The notes: generated from the letters alone by a model not told the origin. A stretch of DNA of 64,000 nt from Sulfurimicrobium sp964384915 (GCA_964384915.1 CAYLMA010000006.1:62001-126000), one strand, 5' to 3'. Counted from the stretch's first letter, positions 16,053-25,665 are shown. Program-made: numbers and translations.

Positions 16053-17132
16053 TTATCCGGCCAGGAAGGGGTAGTCGGTGTAGCCTTTTTCTTCACCCCC
16101 ATAAAGCGTTTCATAATCCGGCGCATTGAGCGGAGCGCCGCGACGGAAGCGCTCGACCAGATCCGGATTGGCCAGCAGCAGGCGGCCAAAGGCGATGGCG
16201 TCGGCGGCACCGCTTGAGACCGCCTCCTGCGCGCTGGAAAAATCATACTCATTATTGAGAATGAGCTTGCCGGCATAGAGCGCGCGCAGGCGTCCATAGT
16301 CGAATGCAATCCACTGTTCCTTCGGTGTGCCTCCTGTGCCCTGCAGCAGGTCGAGGAATGCCAGGTTGAAGCGGTTGAGCTGGCCAGTGATGTATTCGAA
16401 GGTTTCCTGCGGCTGCTCGTCATGCAGATCGTTGAATGGCGTGACCGGCGAGAGACGCACGCCCACCCGCTCGCTGCCGATGGCGGCGCACACGCCATCC
16501 AGCACTTCCAGCAGCAGACGGGCGCGGTTTTCCTTGCTGCCGCCATAGGCATCGGTGCGTTGGTTGGTCGAGGAGCGCAGGAACTGGTCGAGCAGGTAGC
16601 CGTTGCCGGCATGGATTTCTACGCCATCGAAGCCTGCTTCCATGGCGTTCCTGGCGGCCTGCACGTAGTTTGCGATCAAGCCGGGAATCTCGCTGGTTTC
16701 GAGCGCACGGGGCGTCACGAAATCCTTCATTTCCTGGCCGGTAAAGACCTGGCCCGCCGGACGCAACGCCGAGGGCGCCACCGGCTGGATGCCGTTGGGC
16801 TGCAAATCGGGGTGCGAGATGCGGCCCACATGCCAAAGCTGGACTACGATCTTGCCGCCTGCGGCATGGACCGCCTGGGTGACTTTTTTCCAGCCGGCAA
16901 TCTGCTCCGCCGTATAAATGCCCGGTGTGCGCGGGTAGCCATGGCCCTCGGGGCAGACCGGAGTGGCTTCGGTGATGATCATGCCCGCCGACGCGCGCTG
17001 GCGGTAATGCTCGGCCATGAGCTCGGTCGGCACATTGCCCGCACCGGCCCGGCAGCGTGTCAGCGGAGACATCACGACACGGTTGGCCAGTTCGATGGTG
17101 CCGAGGCGAAGGGGGGAAAATAGATCTGTCAT
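16053..17132 (-). CDS. nemA: old yellow enzyme family alkene reductase (NemA-like)
   Basis: 359 residues, an FMN-dependent NAD(P)H oxidoreductase TIM barrel. LFSPLRLGTIELANRVVMSP is the typical start, LWHVGRISHPD contains the flavin/substrate-contact region, and EIHAGNGYLLDQFLR (near 180) carries the family H-x-x-N substrate pair. It reduces activated alkenes such as N-ethylmaleimide and can act on nitro compounds; the natural substrate is unknown. It follows the pirin gene by 57 bp on the same strand, suggesting a small electrophile or redox-stress operon. Confidence 0.92.
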   Translation of the reverse strand: MTDLFSPLRLGTIELANRVVMSPLTRCRAGAGNVPTELMAEHYRQRASAGMIITEATPVCPEGHGYPRTPGIYTAEQIAGWKKVTQAVHAAGGKIVVQLWHVGRISHPDLQPNGIQPVAPSALRPAGQVFTGQEMKDFVTPRALETSEIPGLIANYVQAARNAMEAGFDGVEIHAGNGYLLDQFLRSSTNQRTDAYGGSKENRARLLLEVLDGVCAAIGSERVGVRLSPVTPFNDLHDEQPQETFEYITGQLNRFNLAFLDLLQGTGGTPKEQWIAFDYGRLRALYAGKLILNNEYDFSSAQEAVSSGAADAIAFGRLLLANPDLVERFRRGAPLNAPDYETLYGGEEKGYTDYPFLAG

Positions 17133-17189
17133 GGGTTGTCTCCGTCAATCAAGGTGTTGTTGTAAATTATCTGCGATTAGCAGCTAGGA

Positions 17190-18047
17190 TTAAACCAGTT
17201 CGCCGTTCTCGTAATCCCGAATCGCCTGGACGACCTCCTCTTGCGTATTCATCACGAAAGGGCCCCACTGAACGATCGGTTCAAGCATGGGGCTTGCAGC
17301 AAGCAGGAGGAAACCGGCGCCGCCGGCGCCCGCCCTGAGCTCGATACGCTCTCCGCCGGAAAGAACACCCGCCTCGTGCGTTTGCAGTGGGCTCACTGTA
17401 TCAGAAGCGCCGATGTCCAGCGTGCCCAGGTAGGGATAAATAAAAGCACTGTGCGTGGCCGCCACGGGGTGGGAGAAAATGCCGCCCCCCGGCAGGCGGA
17501 TATCGAGGAACAGCGGCGCGGTGGAAAGTCCCTGGATCGGACCTTGAACCCTGCGCCCATCTGCTTCCAGCACCCCGGCGATCGCCTTTGCCAAGCCCCC
17601 TCCCGAGAGGGCCACCCGTGGAATCTCTTCAGGCTGGATGTCGCGGTAGGACGCGGGTTTCATTTTTTCCCTCGCGGGCAGGTTGATCCACAGCTGGAAG
17701 CCGTGCAGGCGCCCGTTTTCCTGCTGCGGCATCTCGGAGTGGATGATGCCCCGCCCCGCCGTCATCCACTGCACCCCGCCGCTCCGGAGATCGCCGCGAT
17801 TGCCGAGATGATCCTCATGCAGCATATGCCCTTCGAGCAAATAAGTGACGGTTTCAAAACCGCGATGGGGATGCGATGGAAAACCGGCAATGTAGTCGTC
17901 CGGGTTGTCGGACGACATCTCGTCCAGCATCAGGAACGGGTCGACGCGCTGGAACGGGGACTGCCCGAGGCTGCGCAGAAGGCTTACGCCAGCGCCATCG
18001 GAGGCGGGTATCGAGCGGATAATGCGTTGCAGGCTACGCGTGCTCAT
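17190..18047 (-). CDS. pirin family protein
   Basis: 285 residues, a bicupin. The metal-binding cupin signature is intact: FPSHPHRGFETVTY near 56-69, HEDHLGNRGD near 76-85 and GIIHSEMP near 100. Bacterial pirins include quercetinase-like dioxygenases and regulators; the substrate here is not indicated. It is the first gene of a two-gene unit with nemA. Confidence 0.92.
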   Translation of the reverse strand: MSTRSLQRIIRSIPASDGAGVSLLRSLGQSPFQRVDPFLMLDEMSSDNPDDYIAGFPSHPHRGFETVTYLLEGHMLHEDHLGNRGDLRSGGVQWMTAGRGIIHSEMPQQENGRLHGFQLWINLPAREKMKPASYRDIQPEEIPRVALSGGGLAKAIAGVLEADGRRVQGPIQGLSTAPLFLDIRLPGGGIFSHPVAATHSAFIYPYLGTLDIGASDTVSPLQTHEAGVLSGGERIELRAGAGGAGFLLLAASPMLEPIVQWGPFVMNTQEEVVQAIRDYENGELV

Positions 18048-18181
18048 GTTGCATCCTTCGTATTGGCGGGTCGGCTAAAAAACTTTCGACATGGCATCGC
18101 CCTCGATTGTTCCGTATGCGCTCACTTCAGCCCTCATGCTTGATACATGGGGGCATGCTCCAGCTTTCACAGAGTCGCGGC

Positions 18182-18208
18182 GCTTGCGGGAAAGGGCCGG
18201 GGTGAGGG
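18182..18208. repeat. isolated arm of a GC-rich GGGCCGGGGTGAGGG intergenic repeat
   Basis: The stretch contains GAAAGGGCCGGGGTGAGGG, a single arm of the same word family seen as a full hairpin at 61284-61330 in reverse. It lies 45 bases upstream of argB in the 205-bp divergent gap 18048-18252, which otherwise shows nothing clear. Confidence 0.45.
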
Positions 18209-18252
18209 AAAATGGCGGCCAGACAAACCATCAACTCACACAAGGCCTGCCC

Positions 18253-19143
18253 ATGTCGCTCTCCGCCGCTTCAGCCAAGGAAAAAGCCAATATCCTTTCC
18301 GAGGCGCTGCCCTATATCCGCCGTTTCCAGGACAAGACCATCGTCATCAAGTACGGCGGCAACGCCATGACCGAGGAGCACCTCAAGCACGGCTTCGCCA
18401 AGGACGTGGTGCTGCTCAAGCTGGTCGGCCTCAATCCGGTAATTGTCCATGGCGGCGGGCCGCAGATCAACGATCTCTTGAAACGCGTGGGCAAGCAGGG
18501 CGAATTCATCCAGGGCATGCGCGTGACCGACGAGGAAACCATGGACATTGTCGAAATGGTGCTCGGCGGCCAGGTCAACAAGGAAATCGTCAACCTCATC
18601 AACCAGTACGGCGGCAAGGCCGTGGGCCTGACGGGCACAGACGGCGGCATGATCCGGGCGAAAAAACTGAAGGTCAAATCCAAGACCGCGGGCGAGGAAT
18701 TGATCGACATCGGGCTGGTGGGCGAAGTGACCCACATCGACCCGGCGCTGGTGACCCTGCTCGATACCCAGGATTTCATTCCGGTGATCGCCCCCATCGG
18801 GGTCGGCGACCTGGGCGAGGCGTTCAACATCAACGCCGATCTGGTGGCGGGCAAACTTGCCGAAACGCTCAAGGCCGAAAAGCTCATCCTCATGACCAAC
18901 ACCACCGGCGTTCTGGACAAGGACGGCAAGCTGCTCACCGGCCTGACTGCGGCGCAGGTGGACGCGCTGATCGAGGATGGCACCATCTCCGGCGGCATGA
19001 TCCCGAAAATCTCCATGGCGCTGGAGGCCGTGAAGAACGGCGTCAAGACCAGCCACATCATCGACGGGCGGGTGGAGCATGCGCTGCTGCTGGAAATTCT
19101 CACCGACGAGGGCGTGGGTACGCTGATCCGCTCCAACACATGA
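18253..19143 (+). CDS. argB: acetylglutamate kinase
   Basis: 296 residues from the ATG at 18253. Phosphorylates N-acetylglutamate in arginine synthesis. IVIKYGGNAM (near 29-38), VIVHGGGPQI (near 61-70) and the C-terminal GGMIPK motif identify the amino-acid kinase family. The open frame back to 18091 is discarded because the family starts near LSEALPYIRRFQ. The stop overlaps the next start by ATGA. The argB-HAD-slmA order is shared by many betaproteobacteria. Confidence 0.96.
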   Translation: MSLSAASAKEKANILSEALPYIRRFQDKTIVIKYGGNAMTEEHLKHGFAKDVVLLKLVGLNPVIVHGGGPQINDLLKRVGKQGEFIQGMRVTDEETMDIVEMVLGGQVNKEIVNLINQYGGKAVGLTGTDGGMIRAKKLKVKSKTAGEELIDIGLVGEVTHIDPALVTLLDTQDFIPVIAPIGVGDLGEAFNINADLVAGKLAETLKAEKLILMTNTTGVLDKDGKLLTGLTAAQVDALIEDGTISGGMIPKISMALEAVKNGVKTSHIIDGRVEHALLLEILTDEGVGTLIRSNT

Positions 19144-19829
19144 AAATTTCAAGGAGCGGGCTGACCTGGGTTTTCGACCTCGACAACACCCTGCACAACG
19201 CCTCGCCGCATATTTTCCCGCATCTCAACCGCGCCATGACCCAGTATTTGCAGGACCATCTGGCACTGGACGAGGCGGCGGCCGACTGGCTGCGCGATCA
19301 TTACTGGCAGCGCTACGGAGCAACCCTGCAGGGCCTGGTGAGGCATCACGGCACCGATCCAAAGCATTTTCTGTGGCATACCCACCAGTTTCCCGCGCTG
19401 GAGCACATGGTATTGCGCGAGCGCGGCTTGAGAGCCGCCTTGAAGCGCTTGCGCGGCAGCAAGATTGTTTACACCAATGCGCCCGCTTTCTATGCCGAAG
19501 CCGTGCTGCGCCTGCTCCGGATCGACGATCTGTTCGCGGGCGTGTTTACCATCGAGGGCGCAGGCTATCACCCCAAGCCGGATGCGCAGGGTTTTCGCCG
19601 CCTGTTGCGCGCTTGGCGCCTGTCGCCGAGAAATTGCGTGATGGTGGAAGATTCCCTGGGCAATCTCAGAACCGCCAAGCGCCTGGGCATGAAAACAGTA
19701 TTGATCGGCTCGACGCCGAAAAGAGTGGCGGGCGTGGATGTCAGTCTGCGCTCCGTCCTTGAGCTGCCGCGGGCACAAAGAAAGTTTAAAAAACAACAGG
19801 GAGAAAACCATGGCGACCAAACCGGGTGA
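19140..19829 (+). CDS. HAD-family pyrimidine 5'-nucleotidase
   Basis: 229 residues, starting at the ATG overlapping the argB stop. HAD motif I is FDLDNTL (12-18, nucleophile D13, acid D15), followed by YTNAP (motif II), a lysine in HPKPD (motif III) and VEDSLGN (motif IV). It resembles the Sdt1/TIGR01993 pyrimidine 5'-nucleotidase group, which dephosphorylates UMP/CMP. The last 20 bases overlap slmA in another frame. Confidence 0.9.
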   Translation: MKISRSGLTWVFDLDNTLHNASPHIFPHLNRAMTQYLQDHLALDEAAADWLRDHYWQRYGATLQGLVRHHGTDPKHFLWHTHQFPALEHMVLRERGLRAALKRLRGSKIVYTNAPAFYAEAVLRLLRIDDLFAGVFTIEGAGYHPKPDAQGFRRLLRAWRLSPRNCVMVEDSLGNLRTAKRLGMKTVLIGSTPKRVAGVDVSLRSVLELPRAQRKFKKQQGENHGDQTG

Positions 19830-20385
19830 ACGCAAGCTGCAAATCCTTCAGGTGCTTGCGGAAATGCTGCAGCAACCGCAGGGCGAAAAGATCACCACCG
19901 CCGCTCTGGCAGCCAGGCTGGAAGTTTCAGAAGCGGCGCTCTACCGCCACTTCGCCAGCAAGGCGCAGATGTTCGAGGGCCTGATCGAGTTCATCGAGCA
20001 AAGCCTGTTCGGCATTATCAACAAGGTCGCCAGCGATGAGCAGAACGGAGCCAGGCAACTGGAAACCATGCTCTCGCTGCTGCTCGGTTTTGCGCAGAAA
20101 AACCCCGGCATGGCACGAGTGCTGATCGGCGATGCGCTGGTGAACGAAAACGAGCGGCTGCAAGCGCGCATCAATCAGATACACGACCGTCTCGAAGCCA
20201 GCCTGAAACAGTCGCTGCGCATCGCGGCAACCCAGGGCGGGCTGGGCGTGACCGCCGACCCGGCTGCCCACGCCAATCTGATCATGAGCTTTATCGTCGG
20301 GCGCTGGCACCAGTACGCAAAAAGCGGCTTCAAACGCGAACCGATGGAGTTTCTGGAAACGCAGAAAAAGATACTGCTTGGGTGA
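19810..20385 (+). CDS. slmA: nucleoid occlusion factor SlmA (TetR fold)
   Basis: 191 residues from the ATG at 19810 preceded by AGGGAG. SlmA binds specific chromosomal sites and blocks FtsZ ring formation over the nucleoid. The helix-turn-helix (AALAARLEVSEAALYRHFAS, about 33-52) and the C-terminal FIVGRWHQYAKSGFKREP are strongly characteristic. Its position after argB also fits betaproteobacterial ttk/slmA. Confidence 0.93.
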   Translation: MATKPGERKLQILQVLAEMLQQPQGEKITTAALAARLEVSEAALYRHFASKAQMFEGLIEFIEQSLFGIINKVASDEQNGARQLETMLSLLLGFAQKNPGMARVLIGDALVNENERLQARINQIHDRLEASLKQSLRIAATQGGLGVTADPAAHANLIMSFIVGRWHQYAKSGFKREPMEFLETQKKILLG

Positions 20386-20421
20386 TTGCCTGAAACAGCA
20401 TGTTTCGCAATTAAAAGCTCA

Positions 20422-20514
20422 CACCGCAAAGGGCGCGAAGGTTCGCAAGGGAAACCAAACATATCCGTATTTGTTCAGGCTTTTCCCCTGCGAACCTTCG
20501 CGCCCTTTGCGGTG
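20422..20514. repeat. long inverted repeat (ACCGCAAAGGCGCGAAGG word family)
   Basis: Left arm 20422-20451 and right arm 20485-20514 are reverse complements over their outer 26 bases without a mismatch, enclosing a 33-nt loop. The arm is made of three related words of 8-10 nt (CGCAAAGGG, CGCGAAGGTT, CGCAAGGG). It starts 36 bases after the slmA stop and lies between convergent slmA and moeB, so it could also terminate transcription, although no T-run is conspicuous. Confidence 0.9.
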
Positions 20515-20550
20515 AACGGTTTTTTTCTTAGCCCCGTAGAAAGGCCAGGG

Positions 20551-21300
20551 CTACGAAGCGCCGCATACCGGGCAGGCGGGGTCTTTTTTCAGGTTGATCT
20601 GGCGCCACTCCATGCCGAGGCCTTCAAGCAGCAGCAAGCGTCCCAGCAGCGGCTGGCCGATGCCGGCCAGCACTTTCAGCGCTTCAGCCGCCTGCACCGC
20701 GCCGATGATGCCCACCAGCGGCGCGAAAACGCCCATGACGGCGCAGCGTTCACCCTCCTCTTCCGCGCTTTCCGGGAACAGGCAATGGTAGCAGGGGCTC
20801 TCTGGACGACGCAGGTCGAATACCGTGACCTGGCCGTCAAAACGGATTGCGGCGCCGGAAACCAGCGGTTTGCGGTGCTTGACGCAGGCGCGGTTGACGG
20901 CATGGCGCGTGGCGAAATTGTCACAGGCGTCCAGCACCACGTCTGCCTGGGATACCAGTAGCGCCAGTTCCTCGCCCTCGATGCGCCGGGGTATAGCCGT
21001 CACGCGGATTTCAGGATTGATTGCCGCCAGGGTGCGCTGCGCCGAGAGCGCCTTGTTGCTGCCAAGGGAGTGGGTAAAGTGGGCGATCTGGCGCTGCAAG
21101 TTGGTGAGATCCACGCTGTCGCCATCGCAGATGGTGATGTGGCCCACGCCTGCGGCGGCAAGATACAGCGCGATGGGCGAACCCAAGCCTCCCGCGCCGA
21201 TGATCAGGGCATGTGAGGCGAGCAGCTTCTCCTGGCCCTCGACGTCAATCTGGGGCAGCAGGATGTGGCGGCTGTAGCGCAGGAGTTGGTTGTCGTCCAT
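20551..21300 (-). CDS. moeB: ThiF/MoeB/HesA family adenylyltransferase
   Basis: 249 residues. Activates the C-terminal glycine of a ubiquitin-like sulfur carrier (MoaD or ThiS) by adenylation. The nucleotide loop IIGAGGLGSP is near 33-42, RQIAHF near 89-94 is the family's RQ motif, and DACDNFATR near 123-131 is the acidic substrate site. Two CxxC zinc pairs are visible (CYHC near 173, CPVC near 244). MoeB and ThiF cannot be separated on sequence alone; the position beside ctpA-envC-gpmI is typical of betaproteobacterial moeB. Confidence 0.88.
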   Translation of the reverse strand: MDDNQLLRYSRHILLPQIDVEGQEKLLASHALIIGAGGLGSPIALYLAAAGVGHITICDGDSVDLTNLQRQIAHFTHSLGSNKALSAQRTLAAINPEIRVTAIPRRIEGEELALLVSQADVVLDACDNFATRHAVNRACVKHRKPLVSGAAIRFDGQVTVFDLRRPESPCYHCLFPESAEEEGERCAVMGVFAPLVGIIGAVQAAEALKVLAGIGQPLLGRLLLLEGLGMEWRQINLKKDPACPVCGAS

Positions 21301-21318
21301 ACGGCATTTCCTCGCGTC

Positions 21319-21472
21319 CTAACCCCTCCCCGGCCCTCCCCTTGTCTCGCCAGAGCGAGCAGCTTTGCTGCCACTCTCGGCGGGGACACTCCTTGCGGGT
21401 GCCAGGGGAGGGTGCGCCAAAGACTCCCCCTCAATTGGGGGTCTGGAGGGCCGGAGAGGGGTTGGGGATTAG
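21319..21472. repeat. multi-hairpin GC-rich repeat between moeB and ctpA
   Basis: The outer arms, 21319-21342 (CTAACCCCTCCCCGGCCCTC...) and 21445-21472, are reverse complements over 19 bases with one mismatch. Inner hairpins include GCAGC-TTT-GCTGC and CCCCC-TCAATT-GGGGG. The right arm contains the ctpA stop codon. The words are tandem variants of CCCCTCCCCGGC. Confidence 0.75.
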
Positions 21473-22887
21473 CGGTTTTTCAGGATATTCAAGCCCTTGA
21501 GCAGGTTTACCGCCTGGTTCAATTGGTAATCGTTCTTCGACACCACTTCGCGTTCGCCGCTCTTGCTTTCATCCTTGCCCTTGCCCTCGCCCTTGTCCTT
21601 TGGCGTCTCTTTCTTGGGCGCATGCGGCTTGGCCGGAGCGTCGGTCTTGCTGTCCTGTCCATTGGTCAGATGGCGTTCGAGGTCCGCTTCGCGCACGTTG
21701 AATGCGGCATCCTTGTCTACGCCATTCACCGTGGCCTCTTCCACCAGGATATCGGGCGTGATGCCTTTGGCCTGGATGGAGCGGCCGTTGGGGGTGAAAT
21801 AGCGCGCCGTGGTGAGCTTGATGGCGGTGCCGTTGCCGAGCGGCAGGACGGTTTGCACCGAGCCCTTGCCGAAGGATTGGGTGCCCATGATGATGGCGCG
21901 CTTGTGGTCCTGCAAAGCGCCGGCCACGATTTCCGACGCGGAAGCCGAGCCGCCGTTGATCAGCACCGCCATGGGCACGTTCTTGACGCCTTCCGGAAGG
22001 TGCTTGAGGTAATCGCTGTCTTTTTCGCCACGCAGGTAATTTTCCTTGTTCGCGGTCAGCCTCATCTTGGCGTCCTCGGTGCGGCCCTCGGTATATACCA
22101 CCAGCGCATTTTCCGGCAGGAAGGCGGCGGACACGCCCACCGCGCCATTCAGCAGGCCGCCCGGGTCATTGCGCAAGTCGAGAATGAGGCCCTGAAGGGG
22201 TCCCTTGTTCTGTTTGTAAAGGCCGTCCAGCGCCTTGGCCAGATTCTCGCCGGTGTGTTCCTGGAACTGCGTGACCCGGACGTAGCCGAAACCGGACTCG
22301 AGCAGCTTGGATTTCACGCTCTGGATTTTGATGATGGCGCGCGTGAGCGTGAAGGTCAGCGGCTTGTTCTCGCCCTTGCGCATCACGGTCAGGGTGATCT
22401 GGGTATTGGGCTTGCCGCGCATGCGCTTGACCGCATCGTTGAGCGTCATGCCCTTGACCGGGGTGTCGTCCAGCTTGATGATCAGGTCGCCGCTCTTGAG
22501 CCCTGCATGATAGGCCGGGGTGTCCTCGATCGGCGCGACCACCTTGACGAAACCGTCTTCCATGCCCACTTCGATGCCGAGACCGCCGAATTCGCCCTGG
22601 GTGCCGACCTGGAGATCCTTGAAGGCATCCAGGTCGAGATAGGCGGAATGCGGGTCGAGGCCGGAGAGCATGCCGTTGATGGCTTCGGTGATGAGTTTCT
22701 TGTCCTCCACCGGTTCCACGTAATCGGATTTGATCTTGCCGAATATTTCGGCAAAGGCGCGCAATTCCTCGACTGGCAGTGGCGTTGCCTGCGGTTTGTC
22801 CGCCACGGCGGAATAATTCAGGCTGAGCATCACACCGAGCAGGGCGCCCATGGCGATGAGGCCGAATTTTTGCAGTTTACCGCGCAT
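21469..22887 (-). CDS. ctpA: S41 family carboxyl-terminal processing protease
   Basis: 472 residues from the ATG at 22887, chosen because GGAG sits seven bases upstream (an ATG four codons earlier lies inside that site). An N-terminal signal or anchor segment is followed by a PDZ domain (about 85-185, GLGIEVGMEDGFVKV) and the S41 catalytic core with the Ser-Lys dyad S316 (GGSASASE) and K341 (SFGKGS). It degrades periplasmic proteins from the C-terminus and influences peptidoglycan hydrolases. It lies downstream of envC in a gpmI-envC-ctpA series. The C-terminal 60 residues are a lysine-rich low-complexity linker. Confidence 0.94.
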   Translation of the reverse strand: MRGKLQKFGLIAMGALLGVMLSLNYSAVADKPQATPLPVEELRAFAEIFGKIKSDYVEPVEDKKLITEAINGMLSGLDPHSAYLDLDAFKDLQVGTQGEFGGLGIEVGMEDGFVKVVAPIEDTPAYHAGLKSGDLIIKLDDTPVKGMTLNDAVKRMRGKPNTQITLTVMRKGENKPLTFTLTRAIIKIQSVKSKLLESGFGYVRVTQFQEHTGENLAKALDGLYKQNKGPLQGLILDLRNDPGGLLNGAVGVSAAFLPENALVVYTEGRTEDAKMRLTANKENYLRGEKDSDYLKHLPEGVKNVPMAVLINGGSASASEIVAGALQDHKRAIIMGTQSFGKGSVQTVLPLGNGTAIKLTTARYFTPNGRSIQAKGITPDILVEEATVNGVDKDAAFNVREADLERHLTNGQDSKTDAPAKPHAPKKETPKDKGEGKGKDESKSGEREVVSKNDYQLNQAVNLLKGLNILKNR

Positions 22888-22913
22888 GCTTTTCTCCATT
22901 TGCTTCTGATTTG

Positions 22914-24107
22914 TCAGCTAATTTTGCACCAATCCAGGGGGTTGAAAGGCCTGCTCTGGTGGCGAATTTCGAAGTATAAACCGGTTTCCGGATTGCCGCC
23001 GCTGTTTCCCGTGCCGGCGATCACGTCCCCGGCACGGGCCTCTTCACCGGTGCGCTTGAACAGGGATTCATTATTGCCATACAGGCTCATGTAGCCGCTG
23101 CCATGGTCGATGATGATCAGGTTGCCAAAGCCGCGCAGCCAGTCCGCGAACACCACCCGGCCGCTGGCGATGGCATGAACCTCCTGCGCTGCCGCGGTGC
23201 GAATGAACAGGCCGCGCCATGGCGAACCGCTATCCTGTCGTGGAGTGCCAAAACGCCCTGTGAGTTCCCCGCGCACCGGCAATTGCAGTTTGCCTTTCAG
23301 TTGCAAGAACGCGGTTCCAGCAAGAGAAGCATCCGGCACTGTCGAGTTGCGCGCCGAGGAAGGCGCGCGTTCCGTTTTTTTACCAGCCGCCTGCCTTTGT
23401 TTGGCAAGGCGCTCGATAAGCTGGGTCAACTGCTTCTCATTGCGCTGCAGGCGCGAAAGTTCGCTGCGTTGCTGCCCGATCTGTTTTGCCAGTTGCGTCA
23501 CCAGCTTTTTTTTCGTTTCTTGCTGGGCGAGCAGTTTTTGCCTTTGTTTATCCTGTTCGCTCTGGATTTGCGACAGTTCGGCCTGCTTGGTTTCGGTTGC
23601 CTGAGTAAGCCGGCTCAGCGTTTCGAGGTCGCCGCGCAAGCGTTCGAGCAGTTCGCTGCGAGCGCGGGCAAGGTAGGTGTAATAGCGTAGTTGGCGCGCG
23701 GCCTGGCTGGGATTTTCCTGGTTAAGCAGGATCTTGAACTGAGCCTGCCGGCCGGAACGGTATTGCTGGTACAGCAGGCGCCCCAGCATTGCCTGTTCGG
23801 CGCCAATACGCTTATCCAGCCCCCCCTTTTCATGCTCCAGCGAATTGAGGGTGGATTGTGCGGCCTGCTGCTGCCGGCCCAGGTCGCGTAGCGCACTGTT
23901 GATGGCGCTGATGGCCTGTTCAGATGTTTTGAGCTCGTCCGCCGCGTCTGCCTTGGCATCTTCCTTGCTGTCGAGCGATTTTTGCAGCGACTCGATGCGC
24001 CCGCGCAGTTCCTGGAGCTCGGGTTTGGGTGCGGCAAAGGCGTGGGTGCTCAGACAGGCCAGTGCCAGGATGCCGATTCCTAGGGTTTTCCTGAAACCGG
24101 GAGTCAC
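22914..24107 (-). CDS. envC: EnvC-like murein hydrolase activator (degenerate LytM/M23)
   Basis: 397 residues: a signal peptide (to about 25, HAFA-AP), a long coiled coil (about 28-260, rich in Q/E/L heptads) and a C-terminal LytM domain (about 275-397). The catalytic metal ligands of active M23 peptidases are missing: the HxxxD position reads PWRGLFIRT, and FEIRHQ replaces the usual HxH. This matches EnvC, which activates AmiA/AmiB amidases for septal peptidoglycan splitting rather than cutting itself. The start overlaps the gpmI stop by four bases. Confidence 0.9.
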   Translation of the reverse strand: MTPGFRKTLGIGILALACLSTHAFAAPKPELQELRGRIESLQKSLDSKEDAKADAADELKTSEQAISAINSALRDLGRQQQAAQSTLNSLEHEKGGLDKRIGAEQAMLGRLLYQQYRSGRQAQFKILLNQENPSQAARQLRYYTYLARARSELLERLRGDLETLSRLTQATETKQAELSQIQSEQDKQRQKLLAQQETKKKLVTQLAKQIGQQRSELSRLQRNEKQLTQLIERLAKQRQAAGKKTERAPSSARNSTVPDASLAGTAFLQLKGKLQLPVRGELTGRFGTPRQDSGSPWRGLFIRTAAAQEVHAIASGRVVFADWLRGFGNLIIIDHGSGYMSLYGNNESLFKRTGEEARAGDVIAGTGNSGGNPETGLYFEIRHQSRPFNPLDWCKIS

Positions 24108-25630
24108 TCGAACGTGATTAATGGATGACCCCGCATCTCCCGTGGCTGGGGCAGGTCCATCATTTTCAGCAGTGTCGGAGCGACATCCTCCAGCGCACCG
24201 GTGTCAGCAATTTGCGCGGCCCGGCCAATATAGACGAACGGCACCAGATTGAGGGTATGGGCAGTGTGGAAATCCTGCGTGGCTTCATCGAACATCTTTT
24301 CGGCATTGCCATGGTCAGCGGTAATCAGGACTTCGCCACCGATTTCCTGCATTGCCGGAACAATTTTTCCGAGGCAGTCGTCAATGGTTTCGATCGCCTT
24401 GATCGCAGCCTGCAGGTTGCCGGTGTGGCCGACCATGTCGGGATTGGCAAAATTGCAGATGATCGCGTCGTACTGGCGGCTCTGAATCGCCTCGATCAGT
24501 TTGTCCGTCACCTCGTAGGCGCTCATTTCCGGCTTGAGATCGTAGGTAGGCACATCCGGAGAAGGCACCAAAATGCGGTCTTCCCCGGGGTAGCAGGTTT
24601 CTTCTCCGCCGTTGAAAAAGAATGTCACGTGGGCATATTTTTCGGTTTCCGCAATGCGCAACTGGCGCAACCCCTGATCCGCCAGGTATTCTCCGAAGCC
24701 ATTCCGGATGCGCTCCTGGGGAAATGCCACCGCAACGTCAAAATCCGCGCTATAGGCGGTCAGAGTGCAGTAGGCGCTGAGCTTGGGCACATACTCACGC
24801 TCAAAAGCGTCGAAGCCCGGCTCAATCAGGGTGCGGGTCAGTTCGCGCGCACGGTCGGAACGGAAATTCATGAACACCACGCCGTCGCCATCCTTCATTT
24901 TCACCGGCTCACCGATCACCGTGGCCTTGACGAATTCGTCGTTTTCGTCGCGCGCATAGGCATTGTGCAAGCCTTCAATTGCCGTGCCGGCCCGGAATTC
25001 GGCGATGCCCTGGGTGAGCAGGTCGTATGCCGTTTTGACGCGCACCCAGCGGTGATCGCGATCCATGGCGTAGTAGCGGCCAACAATGGTGGCTATCCTG
25101 CCGCTGCCGAGCTGGTCGATTTTGTCCTGCAGATGCTGCAGGTAAAGCTCCGCGCTCCTGGGCGGCGTATCGCGGCCATCCAGAAAAGCGTGGACGTAGA
25201 TATCCTTGACTCCGGCGCGGGCGCCCATTTCCAGCATGGCCTGGATGTGGGTTTCGTGGCTGTGCACGCCGCCATCTGAAAGCAGGCCGAAAATATGCAA
25301 GGCGCCTTGGTGTTGCTTGATTTTTTCGATCGTGGCCGTCAGCGCATGGTTGGTAAAAAAAGAGCCGCTCTTGATCGCCATGTTGATGCGCGAAATTTCC
25401 TGGTAGACGACTCGGCCTGCACCCAGGTTGAGATGGCCTACCTCGGAATTGCCCATCTGGCCTGCAGGCAAGCCTACGGCGGCCTCGGAGGCGTGAATCC
25501 TGGTATGCGGGCAGGCACTCCAGAGTCTGTCCCAGTTGGGTTTTTTTGCCAAGGCGACGGCGTTGTCGGGTTCTGCCTCACGGCAGCCGAAGCCATCAAG
25601 AATTAAAAGTAGTACGGGCGTAGCCTTCAT
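24104..25630 (-). CDS. gpmI: 2,3-bisphosphoglycerate-independent phosphoglycerate mutase
   Basis: 508 residues. Interconverts 3- and 2-phosphoglycerate using two Mn2+ ions. LLILDGFG opens the alkaline-phosphatase-like domain, the phosphoserine nucleophile is S62 in GNSEVGHLNLGAGR, and ITADHGNAEKM near 440 supplies metal ligands. First gene of the gpmI-envC-ctpA unit, a linkage also seen in enterobacteria (gpmI-envC). Confidence 0.97.
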   Translation of the reverse strand: MKATPVLLLILDGFGCREAEPDNAVALAKKPNWDRLWSACPHTRIHASEAAVGLPAGQMGNSEVGHLNLGAGRVVYQEISRINMAIKSGSFFTNHALTATIEKIKQHQGALHIFGLLSDGGVHSHETHIQAMLEMGARAGVKDIYVHAFLDGRDTPPRSAELYLQHLQDKIDQLGSGRIATIVGRYYAMDRDHRWVRVKTAYDLLTQGIAEFRAGTAIEGLHNAYARDENDEFVKATVIGEPVKMKDGDGVVFMNFRSDRARELTRTLIEPGFDAFEREYVPKLSAYCTLTAYSADFDVAVAFPQERIRNGFGEYLADQGLRQLRIAETEKYAHVTFFFNGGEETCYPGEDRILVPSPDVPTYDLKPEMSAYEVTDKLIEAIQSRQYDAIICNFANPDMVGHTGNLQAAIKAIETIDDCLGKIVPAMQEIGGEVLITADHGNAEKMFDEATQDFHTAHTLNLVPFVYIGRAAQIADTGALEDVAPTLLKMMDLPQPREMRGHPLITFE

Positions 25631-25665
25631 AACAAAATTGGACTTTATTTATCGATCATGGTCAC